Shown in pieces: positions 42,054 to 51,157 of a stretch of DNA of 51,876 bases; position 1 is the stretch's first letter, and every line of letters starts with the position of its first letter. A program made the translations under genes and the position numbers. This DNA is from Candidatus Parvarchaeota archaeon (GTDB taxonomy: Archaea; Nanobdellota; Nanobdellia; CSSed11-243R1): contig WALP01000001.1 of NCBI GenBank assembly GCA_015522785.1, positions 1 through 51,876 of the forward strand, given 5' to 3'. The notes beneath the pieces were generated by a model that did not search any database, was not told the origin of the DNA, and saw only the letters and a program-made list of their open reading frames with translations.

Positions 42054-44516
42054 TCAATCACCAAAAAATCCTCCAAGTTTCGTTTGGACCTTACCAAGCA
42101 ACTCATCTTTGCTAATACCTACTGCTTCAAATATCTTTTCAACTGCGGGTATTACTTGGTTGTTTATGTAATATTCTGGGTCGTATTCTAACTTCCTGTC
42201 GAGCACGTCTTCAAGTATGAACGCCTTGTCAGATATGCTCCCACTTCCTTTGACAATTATATACTTTATTATCTGCCCCGGTTCGAATGTGTACCCTTTC
42301 TCTTTTGCCTTTATCGCGGCAGACACATGAGGCCCTATTGATTCATAATCTTCTATTTTTCTTGTCAGTTGGGTGTAGATTGTTACTTTATCTATTGGAA
42401 TCTTTCCTTCTTTTAGTTTTTTAATAGTGTCTCGTGTTATCCTGATTGCTTTTTCCTTTGAGCCGTCGACAAGAATTGATTTTATGACAGCGATTTGTGT
42501 TTCCTTTGCTATCTTTGACCAATCTCTTCTAACCCACTCCAGCCCCTTGATTGTTAAGTTGCCTAGGGTGTCTGAGAGGGCGTATCTTTTCTTAGCTAGA
42601 AACACTCCACGCGAATAAAATCCTTGAAAATCTAATTCCATCATCTCCGGGAGGGATGAGTTGATTTCTTTTATGAATTTTTTAGAGTCCTCCAAACTTT
42701 TGTTTTTTAATGAGATAAATAGAGAATCAGTGTCAGCATACAAAACACTAAACCCTTTTGATTCTGCTTCGCTTATCACTTTTGTGATGTAATGTCTGCC
42801 AAGGGCAGTTATGCTTGCGGCGCATTCCCAACAATACCACCTGCTCCGAGCGAATCCGAGATAACCATACATAGCATTCGCAATTGTTTTTATAGCGTAA
42901 CTTCTTGCGGATAAAATCTTGTAGTCTTCATCGTTTTTTGGAAGTTTTTTTATGATTTCTTTTATCCTTATCCGTCTGTTTATCAAATTTTCAAGTAGCT
43001 GTGGTATGAATCCTTTCTTTTCTTTACAGAAACTATACTTTTTCCCATTTATTTCTGGCGTTTCAAATCCAACTTTGCAACAGTCACAAAATAATGTTGT
43101 AGGGCAAATATTATATGATACAATTATACTTGGATAAAGTGAACGAAAGTCATAAACCACGATATTCTCAAATAATCCCACTTCTGGTTTGTGTACATAT
43201 GCTCCTTCATATGATTTTGCCTGCCTGTCTGAAACGAAGTGCCCTAGTGGCTTTGGGGGTATTAATTCCTTAAAATCATGCGCATTTTTCGCAAGGAACC
43301 ATTCAACACACTGTCCATATGTCATCCTGCTGACATCGAACGGAGTTTGCCCAACAATTTTTGTCATTTCGGCAATCAAGTTAAATAATTTTTCCATGAG
43401 TTTTAGGGTTATTTCTGCATCTTTCATAGAGTATTCGAATATTTTTTTTAAATCATCTCCGCCATTGTCCCACATTTTAGACATTTCAGTCCAATGGAAT
43501 CCTTCAACTTTTTTTTCACCTATCAATTCATCAGCCACTGCATTTAGATTATATGTTTCAGTTTTTAATGTGGGTCCTAAAATATTTCTTATGAATATGA
43601 AGAGGTCTATATGTGGTATGCCAATAATTTTTGCAGCCTTGCCAATCCCACGTTTAGTTATTTTTAACTTTGAGTTATCAACTCCAAGCTTTAAGTTTAA
43701 TTTGTACTTTTTTGCTCTTTCGTTTATATATGGAAAGTCGAAATTGTCACTGTTGTACCCAACGATTATCTGTGGGTTTTCATTTTTTATAATATCCTCA
43801 AATCTAAGAAGCACATCCATCTCTGACTCGACAACCTCAACGAAGTCCTGCATCTCATCACATTTTTTCCATGATATTACTTTATTGAATCCATAATTTG
43901 TCGAGATTGATATCATTAAAATAGGGTCTTTTTCGGGGCGAGGATTGCCTATTGGATTATATGTTTCAATATCTACTGCCATTATCTTTGGATTTTCAAT
44001 GAGCTCGCTGTTTGTTTCTTCAATTACATCCGCTAAAATTGTAAAATTAGTGTTGGGTGATGTAGACTTGACTTTTTCTCCTTCTACTCTCACCCGTGTG
44101 AACATTTTGAATCTTTTATCTATGAGGTACCTGCGGTGGATTGGGATGTCCGTCTCTAACAATTCTGAAACGCCACTTATTCTTTTTATTGGTTCGAAGA
44201 AATGTTTCATCTCAGAATATGTGTTAAATGTTAATTTTAGGGTTGTCACATCTCTCCCAACGAGATGTGATTGATATTCCTCTATCTTTTTTATCAGTGC
44301 CTCTTTTTCACCGACAATCACCTTCAAATTTTTTATTGAGTTGATTACACTTTCTTTATCTTCTGGACTGATGACAGCGTAGAAATAGGGGTGGAAAGAA
44401 TTATCTACTACAATAACTTTCTCCCCTTCTTTTGTATACCCATATACCACAATTTTTTCTTCATTGTCGTCATATTTTATATCAAACGGATAAAATTCCA
44501 ACAATGTTTTTCCCAT
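42054..44516 (-). CDS. Family B DNA polymerase
   Basis: An 820-residue polymerase with proofreading. Exo I is AVDIETYNP, Exo II is VGYNSDNFDFPYI, and Exo III contains YSMKDAEIT. Polymerase motif A is DFRSLYPSIIVSYN, motif B is IANAMYGYLGF, and motif C is YADTDSLF. It ends QTKLGGFFGD, a PCNA-binding box. The start is the ATG at 44516; a TATA-like TTTAAA lies about 28 bp upstream. It is cotranscribed with map. With PolD also in the window, the organism has both archaeal replicative polymerases. Confidence 0.96.
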   Translation of the reverse strand: MGKTLLEFYPFDIKYDDNEEKIVVYGYTKEGEKVIVVDNSFHPYFYAVISPEDKESVINSIKNLKVIVGEKEALIKKIEEYQSHLVGRDVTTLKLTFNTYSEMKHFFEPIKRISGVSELLETDIPIHRRYLIDKRFKMFTRVRVEGEKVKSTSPNTNFTILADVIEETNSELIENPKIMAVDIETYNPIGNPRPEKDPILMISISTNYGFNKVISWKKCDEMQDFVEVVESEMDVLLRFEDIIKNENPQIIVGYNSDNFDFPYINERAKKYKLNLKLGVDNSKLKITKRGIGKAAKIIGIPHIDLFIFIRNILGPTLKTETYNLNAVADELIGEKKVEGFHWTEMSKMWDNGGDDLKKIFEYSMKDAEITLKLMEKLFNLIAEMTKIVGQTPFDVSRMTYGQCVEWFLAKNAHDFKELIPPKPLGHFVSDRQAKSYEGAYVHKPEVGLFENIVVYDFRSLYPSIIVSYNICPTTLFCDCCKVGFETPEINGKKYSFCKEKKGFIPQLLENLINRRIRIKEIIKKLPKNDEDYKILSARSYAIKTIANAMYGYLGFARSRWYCWECAASITALGRHYITKVISEAESKGFSVLYADTDSLFISLKNKSLEDSKKFIKEINSSLPEMMELDFQGFYSRGVFLAKKRYALSDTLGNLTIKGLEWVRRDWSKIAKETQIAVIKSILVDGSKEKAIRITRDTIKKLKEGKIPIDKVTIYTQLTRKIEDYESIGPHVSAAIKAKEKGYTFEPGQIIKYIIVKGSGSISDKAFILEDVLDRKLEYDPEYYINNQVIPAVEKIFEAVGISKDELLGKVQTKLGGFFGD

Positions 44517-44540
44517 CAAAAGATATTAATCTTGTAAACT

Positions 44541-44548
44541 ATTTAAAC
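44541..44548 (-). promoter_or_regulatory. TATA box for PolB
   Basis: GTTTAAAT on the minus strand, about 28 bp upstream of the PolB ATG. It sits just before the divergent RqcH start at 44555 and is too close to serve that gene. Confidence 0.45.
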
Positions 44549-44554
44549 TATGCT

Positions 44555-46525
44555 ATGAAAGAAGGACTTACTTCACTTGAAATCATTGTTTTAGTGAGAG
44601 AATTACAGAAACTCTTAGGTGCGAGAGTAGAAAAGATATACCAATTAACAAAAAAAGAATTTGCTTTCTATTTGTATAAAGGCGGAAAGGCAATATTAAA
44701 GGCAGATGTCCCGCGCGTGATTTGTCTCACAGAGTACAAGAAGGAAAATCCCACAACACCTTCACACTTCTCAATGTTTTTGAGGAAGTACCTGTCAAAC
44801 TCAATGATTAATGCAGTGCGGCAGCTTAACAGCGAGAGGATAATGGAATTTGAGTTCAAAAAAGGCGTCCAAAAATACTTTTTGATTTTCGAGTTGTTCA
44901 GCAAGGGCAATGTCATTCTTTGCGACAGCGAACACAAGATTCTCATTCCATTGTCATCTCAGTCATGGAGGGACAGAGTAATAAGGTATGGTGAGAAGTA
45001 TAACCTCCCACCACAAAAGGTTGACTTTGATGATATTGATTTTCCTTCTTTCAAGACACATGTCTCATCTTCAGGAAAAGACATTGTTCGCACGATAGCA
45101 ACAATGGGGCTTGGAGGGACATATGCTGAGGAGATTTGCCTTTTGTCAAACATTAATAAGAACACTCCCGTAGATGAACTTGATGATAACCAATTGAGAA
45201 TTGTGTTTGACAATATCATTGGACTAATCAATAAGGCGAAAGAGGGAGATATTGAGGCAAATGTCATCTTCGAAAATAAAAAGCCCGTGGATGTTCAACC
45301 CTTTCTGCTTCAGATATACGCTTCTAATAAAAAGAGAATTTTCAGCAGCTACAACGAAGCACTTGATTTTTACTTCACTAACTACGAGGGCAACAAGGAA
45401 TCAACCACTATCTCTAATGCGTTCTTAAAAGAAATTATAAAGCAGGAGGCAATACTTGAACAGCACAAGAATTATCTTAAAGAGTTGAATGAGAAGTCCG
45501 AGCTTTACAAATCTCAGGCGGACTTCATATACCAGCACCTTGGCGAGGTTGATGATATAATTCGAACTGTGCAGAATGCGAGGGAGAAAAATTACAGCTG
45601 GGATGAAATAATCTCAACCCTCAAGTCAAAAAAAGCTGAGGGCAACAGGGAAGCACAGCTGATAGAAGATATCACTCCATCTAACGCAGAAATTGTTCTT
45701 GAGAGTGGAGTCAAAATTGACATCCGCAAGAGCGCGGTAGAAAATGCCAACGATTTGTACACAAAGTCAAAGAAACTTGCGTCAAAAATAGAAGGGGTGG
45801 AAAAGACAATTGCACTTGTTGAGGAAAAAATAAAACAATTAAGAATTAAAGGCGAATCAGTCCAAGTTTCCTCTCCAAAGAAAATCGAGAAGAAGGAGAG
45901 AGAATGGTTTGAAAAGTTCTATTGGTTTTTCACATCTGGCGGGAAATTAGTCATTGCCGGAAAGGACGCAACCCAAAATGAGATTTTGATAAAGAAATAT
46001 CTGGAACAGGGAGACATTGTTTTCCACGCCGACGTGTACGGCTCGCCGTTCGCGGTGATGAAAAAAGGCGCAGATAGCACAGACACAGATAAAGTTGAGG
46101 CAGCCACGTTTACTTTGTGCCACTCTCGTGCGTGGAGGAACAAGCGCCTTGAAAGCGTTTACTGGGTTTTGCCGGAGCAGGTTTCCAAGAAGGCGCCCAG
46201 CGGAGAGTATATCGGCAGGGGCGCATTTATGATTTATGGAAGGAAGAATTACATAAAAGATGTCGAGCTTCGCTTCGGGGTGGGCGTCCAGATTGACCCG
46301 CTGAAAATCATATCAGGTCCCGTTGAAAATGTTAGGCGGAAGGCAAAATATTACGCCGTTTTGATACCCGGAGACAAGAGCAAAGATGCAATTGCAAAGG
46401 ATGTGAAAAACCAACTTCTTAATGTTTCCCGGGAAGAGCACAAGCAGTTAATTTCTTCTTTATCATTAGAGGATATCAAGCAGCACGTTCTCGACAGTTC
46501 AAATGTTTTTGGAGTTGTGGAGTAG
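44555..46525 (+). CDS. NFACT protein, RqcH/Rqc2/NEMF homologue
   Basis: A 656-residue ribosome-rescue protein. The NFACT-N domain starts LTSLEIIVLVRELQKLLGARVEKIYQ. A central helical, coiled-coil region (about 300-460) follows, then the NFACT-R domain (WFEKFYWFFTSGGKLVIAGKDATQNE...VFHADVYGSPFAV). The family binds 60S/50S-nascent-chain-tRNA complexes and adds alanine tails for degradation. The ATG at 44555 is chosen because the conserved N-terminus begins there; upstream in-frame codons overlap PolB. First gene of an operon with uppS and tyrS. Confidence 0.92.
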   Translation: MKEGLTSLEIIVLVRELQKLLGARVEKIYQLTKKEFAFYLYKGGKAILKADVPRVICLTEYKKENPTTPSHFSMFLRKYLSNSMINAVRQLNSERIMEFEFKKGVQKYFLIFELFSKGNVILCDSEHKILIPLSSQSWRDRVIRYGEKYNLPPQKVDFDDIDFPSFKTHVSSSGKDIVRTIATMGLGGTYAEEICLLSNINKNTPVDELDDNQLRIVFDNIIGLINKAKEGDIEANVIFENKKPVDVQPFLLQIYASNKKRIFSSYNEALDFYFTNYEGNKESTTISNAFLKEIIKQEAILEQHKNYLKELNEKSELYKSQADFIYQHLGEVDDIIRTVQNAREKNYSWDEIISTLKSKKAEGNREAQLIEDITPSNAEIVLESGVKIDIRKSAVENANDLYTKSKKLASKIEGVEKTIALVEEKIKQLRIKGESVQVSSPKKIEKKEREWFEKFYWFFTSGGKLVIAGKDATQNEILIKKYLEQGDIVFHADVYGSPFAVMKKGADSTDTDKVEAATFTLCHSRAWRNKRLESVYWVLPEQVSKKAPSGEYIGRGAFMIYGRKNYIKDVELRFGVGVQIDPLKIISGPVENVRRKAKYYAVLIPGDKSKDAIAKDVKNQLLNVSREEHKQLISSLSLEDIKQHVLDSSNVFGVVE

Positions 46526-46534
46526 GTGAGCAAG

Positions 46535-47215
46535 ATGCATGTTGGAATAATAATGGATGGCAACAGAAGGTATGCGACAAAGAAAAAACTTTTTCCAAAA
46601 TTTAAAGGGCACCTTGAAGGCAAAAAAGCTCTTGAAAACTTGCTGATTAAATGGGCAAAGCTGGATGAACCTTATTATCTCACTTTGTATGCTTTTTCGC
46701 TTCACAACTTAAAGAAAAGGAATCTGCTGGAGCGGAAGTTCATTTACAAGCTTTTGGAAATGGGATTTAAGGAAATGGTTGATTTCGAGTTGATTTATAG
46801 AGATAAAATAAGAGTTAATTTCATAGGAGATTTGAACTCGTGTCCCAAAGGGTTGAGAAAAATAATGAATGAGATTTCCGAAAGAACAAAAAGACATAAC
46901 GGGAAGGTCCTCAACTTTGCGGTGTGCTACGACGGGCACGAGGAAATTGTCAGCGCTGTAAATAATATCTTGTCTTCTAATATTAAAAAAGCCAGCGAGA
47001 AAACAATAAAGCACAACATTTACACGAAAAATCTTCCACCTCTTGATTTGATAATACGGACTGGTGGTGAGAAGAGACTTTCTGGTTTTATGTTATGGGA
47101 TTCATCATACGCGGAGCTGATATTCCGCGACGAGCTTTGGCCGGAATACAATTACAAAATGTTCCGTGCGGACTTGGATGAATTCAAGAAAAGGAAAAGG
47201 AGATTCGGAAAGTAA
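46535..47215 (+). CDS. uppS: Cis-prenyltransferase (undecaprenyl diphosphate synthase family)
   Basis: Makes the long polyprenyl carrier used in archaeal N-glycosylation. Substrate motif IIMDGNRRYA at the N-terminus, YAFSLHN mid-chain, and the late RTGGEKRLSGFMLWDSSYAELIF. At 226 residues it is slightly short. The ATG at 46535 follows GGTGA with 5-nt spacing; the upstream GTG at 46526 lies at that site. It follows RqcH by 9 bp. The many sequons in the two surface proteins fit an active glycosylation pathway. Confidence 0.93.
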   Translation: MHVGIIMDGNRRYATKKKLFPKFKGHLEGKKALENLLIKWAKLDEPYYLTLYAFSLHNLKKRNLLERKFIYKLLEMGFKEMVDFELIYRDKIRVNFIGDLNSCPKGLRKIMNEISERTKRHNGKVLNFAVCYDGHEEIVSAVNNILSSNIKKASEKTIKHNIYTKNLPPLDLIIRTGGEKRLSGFMLWDSSYAELIFRDELWPEYNYKMFRADLDEFKKRKRRFGK

Positions 47216-47243
47216 TAAAAATGACTAACTTGTTGATGTAATC

Positions 47244-48260
47244 ATGGAATGGAAGGATAAATTCGAATTGGCGAAGCAGAACACAAAGGAAATTCTCACT
47301 GAAGATGAACTGAGGGAACTGCTGAAGACAAAAAGCAATCCTACTGCGTATTGGGGAATTGCCCCAACAGGACCAGTTCATATGGGTTATCTAGCAACAA
47401 TGGGCAAGATTTTCGATTTCAGCAAGGCAGGAATAAAGACGAAAATAATGATTGCCGACATACACGCCGCGCTTGATGACTTGAAAACCCCATGGGACGA
47501 AATTCAAAAGAGAAGGGAGTATGTGAAAAAATGCCTAGAGCTAGCGATTCCGTGGAAAACAAAGCCGGAATTTGTCTTTGGCTCTGACTTCGAGCTCACA
47601 AGGGAATACCAGGCAGACATCCTGAAGCTTTCATCTTTCACGACAGTCAAGAGGGCGACAAGGGCGGCGTCAGAAGTCACTAGGATGAAAAACCCAAAGG
47701 TTTCTGAATTAATTTACCCTGTGATGCAGGCGCTCGACGAGGAATACCTAAAAGTTGACATACAGCTTGGCGGCATAGACCAGCGACACATTCTTGCGTA
47801 TGCAAGGGAGTACCTTCCAAAAGTGGGATACAAATCAAGGGTGGAAGTTATGATGCCGCTGATGGTTAGCCTGAAAGGTCCCGGCGTAAAGATGAGCGCG
47901 TCAATTCCCGAAACGAGCATAAAAGTTCATGATTCCGAGGAAGCAATTCGTGAGAAAATCAAGAAAGCGTATTGTCCGGCAGGTGAGGTGAAGGACAATC
48001 CAATATTACAACTTTACAAATATGTTGTCTTCCCGCTTAAGGGAAGTGTCGAGATAAAGCGCCCTGAAAAATTCGGTGGCGACATAAAATTCGAGTTTTA
48101 TGACGACTTGGAGAGAAAGTTCATTGATAAGGAACTCCACCCGCTGGACATCAAGGCGGCGCTGACAAACGAGCTCGTGAACATCTTCTCCAAAATAAGA
48201 AAGTATTTTGAGGAGCACAAGGATGAACTCGAAGCTCTTGGCGACGCTTTCCTTTCCTAG
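47244..48260 (+). CDS. tyrS: Tyrosyl-tRNA synthetase (archaeal type)
   Basis: Class Ic synthetase of 338 residues. IAPTGPVHMGYL holds the HIGH equivalent (HMGY, 46-49), with tyrosine-binding IQLGGIDQRH, and KMSAS (216-220) as the KMSKS loop. The compact C-terminal helical domain ends KIRKYFEEHKDELEALG. Archaeal/eukaryotic TyrRS reads the C1:G72 pair. Two tandem X-X'-TGCAC-X'' elements begin 3 nt after its stop. Confidence 0.95.
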   Translation: MEWKDKFELAKQNTKEILTEDELRELLKTKSNPTAYWGIAPTGPVHMGYLATMGKIFDFSKAGIKTKIMIADIHAALDDLKTPWDEIQKRREYVKKCLELAIPWKTKPEFVFGSDFELTREYQADILKLSSFTTVKRATRAASEVTRMKNPKVSELIYPVMQALDEEYLKVDIQLGGIDQRHILAYAREYLPKVGYKSRVEVMMPLMVSLKGPGVKMSASIPETSIKVHDSEEAIREKIKKAYCPAGEVKDNPILQLYKYVVFPLKGSVEIKRPEKFGGDIKFEFYDDLERKFIDKELHPLDIKAALTNELVNIFSKIRKYFEEHKDELEALGDAFLS

Positions 48261-48263
48261 TAC

Positions 48264-48295
48264 CTTTCTTAAGAAGAAAGCTGCACTAAAGAAAG
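48264..48295 (+). repeat. X-X'-TGCAC-X'' element, copy D (3' of tyrS)
   Basis: X CTTTCTT (48264-48270), loop AAG, X' AAGAAAG (48274-48280), core CTGCACTA, X'' AAGAAAG (48289-48295). X' and X'' are identical 7-mers, both complementary to X. Confidence 0.75.
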
Positions 48296-48298
48296 CAC

Positions 48299-48334
48299 TT
48301 TCTCTTTAGAAAAGAGAAACTGCACTAAGAGAAA
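48299..48334 (+). repeat. X-X'-TGCAC-X'' element, copy E (3' of tyrS, tandem)
   Basis: X TTTCTCTTT (48299-48307), loop AGA, X' AAAGAGAAA (48311-48319), core CTGCACT, X'' AAGAGAAA (48327-48334). The stem sequence differs from copy D, but X' and X'' have changed together with X. It lies between convergent tyrS and lhr. Confidence 0.75.
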
Positions 48335-48373
48335 AAACTTATATTTTTCCGTACGTGCTTTCATAAAAGGGGG

Positions 48374-51115
48374 TTACCAGAAAATTCTCGTTTCTATGAA
48401 TCTTTTTTCTTCTTTTATTATGTCTTTAACCAAGTCATCTTCATTTTTATGATACCTATTGAGAATTCTTCTACCGACTTTCGGCCCTATTCCGTAGCCC
48501 GCAAGCACGAAAACCGCAGACTTCCCATAATTGATGAACATCTCGGCGGTTTCGCTGAATTTTTTTATGAATTTTTCTTCCTCCTCGTTTAACTTCTGCT
48601 TGTTGGTATATTTTCTGAGTATCTTCTTGGCTATTTCACTTTCCTTATATGGCACAAACCCTATTAGCTTAGCTCCGCATTTTGGACACTTCAAATTCTC
48701 TGGAACATTTTTCACGGAATAAACGCCGATTGTATTCCCGCACGAGAGGCATCCGAACCAGAACTTCCTGTTTTTCAGCCTTTCCTTGACAAGATTATAA
48801 ATTTCTTTTATCTTTCCCTTTGGTTTCATGAGTGAAGTCCTGTATCTCAGCCCTTCGACTCCAAGAGGGGAAATCTCATAATTCGGGGAGTTTATAACTT
48901 CAATTTTTCCGCTTTTTATTTTTTCCAGAATGTCCCTCGCGCTTTTCGTGTCGAGCTTTTCTCTAAGCAGTTCCTTCATTGCCTCTTCATACACGAATGT
49001 GTTTTGGTAGACAGTCGTCAGTCGCGATAGGATATACTGTGAGAACTCCGCGTTTTTGTCGACTATGCCAAATCTTTTCGCCACGTGGTAAAACCGATAA
49101 AGGAACATCGAGGTGTTCTTCATAGACTTTTTGATTATATCGTCAATCCATTCTGGCTGAAGCTCGTTCATTGCTTCGACTATCTGCTCCTGCCCGACTA
49201 TCAACGGCATCTTGAAAAGCAATCTATAAGCGTCGTTCTGAACGCCGATTGAGGAGCCAATTTTGGATGTTATCATAGCGCCAATTGCCTTTGAGAGTGT
49301 CTGGTTAACCTTGCTTCCGAAACAGGAATGGACAATCGTGTAATCTTCATAGGATTCTATGAACATCCTCTTGCTTGTGGAAATCACGAAATCATCCTTT
49401 TGTTTTTTCAGCTCCCCGAGGGCGAATTTTTCTCGCAAATCTCCTGCGAGTTTTGCTATTTCCATGGGAACTGGTATCAATTCTCCTTCCCAGCTCGGGA
49501 CTGCTCCCTCTCCGCTCTCGCTTGACACCACATTTACTTTGTCTTCCTCTACATCAACAACGCGCCAGGTTTCGCCTTTCATGATGAACTGTGCCCCGTG
49601 CTTTATGTGCTCAGCTACGAATCCCTGGTGGAGAATTCCAATTACCTTGTTCAAGTCAGATGCGAATACCTTGTAGTCTCTTTCGTGGGGAATCATAGAA
49701 AGGTTTTCGAAATAGTACATCATACCCTTTCTCGTCCTGAACAGCCCTTCATCCTTTTCGCCTATAAGGTGGATGTCTTTCATTAATTCAATCATGGAAT
49801 CCAATTCTTCCCTTGACAATTTCCTGTATGGGTATGATTTTGTTACTATTTTGTAAATTTCATCTCTTGTTGGAGTCCTGCTCTCGTTTTGGAAATCCAT
49901 GCAAATTCCGACAATCTGGTGCGAGAGAACGTCGTACGGCTTTTCTGGAATTGTCGGCTCCTCGAGCCAGCCGTCTTCGATTTTTTTGACAACAGCAAGG
50001 GCTTCAAGGTAGTCGTCGATTGAGTTGCATATTATTTCTCCCTTTGAAATCCTCCCGACTCCGTGCCCGCTTCTTCCCACGCGCTGTATTAGTTTTGTCG
50101 CCTGGCGGGGCGAGCCATATTGAATGACTAAATCAACGCTTCCGACATCAATTCCAAGCTCCAGTGAGGAGGTCGAGATTATCGCCTTGAGTTCCCCGTT
50201 CTTGAATTTCTGCTCTACATCGAGCCGCACACCTTTAGATAGGGATGAATGATGTACAGCGATTTTTGCGTCAGGTTTCCACATCCTGAATTTCGCGCCT
50301 ATTCCTTCCGCCGTCTCTCTTGTGTTTACAAAGACAATTGTCGACCTGCTTTCCTCAACCATCCTATCAATTTTTCTCAGGCAGTACGCCACGTTGGGGG
50401 TGGTGCTTATCTCCCTCGCGAGAGCGAAGTCTTCCGCTGACGGCCTAGGATAGTCAACATTGAATTCGTATTTCTTTTCGGCACGGGCGTCTATTATCTC
50501 ACACTCATTGCTTGTCAGGAACTTGGCGATTTTTTTTGGGTCTCCCACCGTTGCGGACAGTCCTATCCTCTGGAATTTTTTGCCTCGCAGACTCTCAAGT
50601 CTTTCTAGGGCAAGCGAAAGCTGTGTTCCTCTTTTGTTTTCGCAAAGTTCATGAATCTCGTCAACGACAACATACTCAACGTTCCTGAGAAGTTCCCTGA
50701 ATCTTTTCCCAATCAAAATTGCCTGGAGGGTTTCGGGAGTTGATATGAGCACATCCGCGGGGTCCGCAAGCTGCTGCGCTCTCTCTTTTTTTGTGGTGTC
50801 TCCGTGCCTCAAATCGACATCCAGTCCGATATAACTCGCGAGTTTTATTATCCTGTCAAGTATGTCCCTGTTTAGGCTTTTCAGCGGAGTTATGTAAAGA
50901 AACCGAATCCCCTTTTTGTCTTTGTCTTTGAGGAGCATGTCAAATATCGGTAGGACTGCTGCGAGAGTCTTCCCGTGTCCGGTAGGAGCAATTATTAGTA
51001 TGTCCTTTCCTTTTGTTATATTTGGAATTGCCATCCTCTGGGGTAGCGTGCTTTCTAAGTATCCCTGTTTGTCAAGCCATTCCCGTATTTTTGGATGCAG
51101 GTTTTCGAACGTCAT
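48374..51115 (-). CDS. lhr: Lhr-type superfamily 2 ATP-dependent helicase
   Basis: A 913-residue helicase. Motif I is IIAPTGHGKTLAA, motif II is VVVDEIHEL, motif III is GLSATVGDP. Domain 2 has STSSLELGIDVGSVDLVIQYGSP and QRVGRSGHGVG (motif VI). Then come the winged helix and the Lhr core region. The C-terminal part has a zinc ribbon (CLSCGNTIG...CPKCGAKL) and a helix-hairpin-helix-like end (GYGIGPKVGRRIL). Lhr enzymes unwind branched DNA and RNA:DNA in repair and recombination. 3'-convergent with tyrS, divergent from cca. Confidence 0.94.
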   Translation of the reverse strand: MTFENLHPKIREWLDKQGYLESTLPQRMAIPNITKGKDILIIAPTGHGKTLAAVLPIFDMLLKDKDKKGIRFLYITPLKSLNRDILDRIIKLASYIGLDVDLRHGDTTKKERAQQLADPADVLISTPETLQAILIGKRFRELLRNVEYVVVDEIHELCENKRGTQLSLALERLESLRGKKFQRIGLSATVGDPKKIAKFLTSNECEIIDARAEKKYEFNVDYPRPSAEDFALAREISTTPNVAYCLRKIDRMVEESRSTIVFVNTRETAEGIGAKFRMWKPDAKIAVHHSSLSKGVRLDVEQKFKNGELKAIISTSSLELGIDVGSVDLVIQYGSPRQATKLIQRVGRSGHGVGRISKGEIICNSIDDYLEALAVVKKIEDGWLEEPTIPEKPYDVLSHQIVGICMDFQNESRTPTRDEIYKIVTKSYPYRKLSREELDSMIELMKDIHLIGEKDEGLFRTRKGMMYYFENLSMIPHERDYKVFASDLNKVIGILHQGFVAEHIKHGAQFIMKGETWRVVDVEEDKVNVVSSESGEGAVPSWEGELIPVPMEIAKLAGDLREKFALGELKKQKDDFVISTSKRMFIESYEDYTIVHSCFGSKVNQTLSKAIGAMITSKIGSSIGVQNDAYRLLFKMPLIVGQEQIVEAMNELQPEWIDDIIKKSMKNTSMFLYRFYHVAKRFGIVDKNAEFSQYILSRLTTVYQNTFVYEEAMKELLREKLDTKSARDILEKIKSGKIEVINSPNYEISPLGVEGLRYRTSLMKPKGKIKEIYNLVKERLKNRKFWFGCLSCGNTIGVYSVKNVPENLKCPKCGAKLIGFVPYKESEIAKKILRKYTNKQKLNEEEEKFIKKFSETAEMFINYGKSAVFVLAGYGIGPKVGRRILNRYHKNEDDLVKDIIKEEKRFIETRIFW

Positions 51116-51125
51116 TTTACCACTA

Positions 51126-51135
51126 TTTTTTAAAG
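51126..51135 (+). promoter_or_regulatory. TATA box for the CCA-adding enzyme gene
   Basis: TTTTTTAAAG is centred about 27 bp before ATG 51158. The lhr promoter must lie in the same 42 bp gap, with AAATATAATC near 51145-51154 (minus) the best candidate. Confidence 0.5.
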
Positions 51136-51157
51136 TTGAGATTGATTATATTTTATT

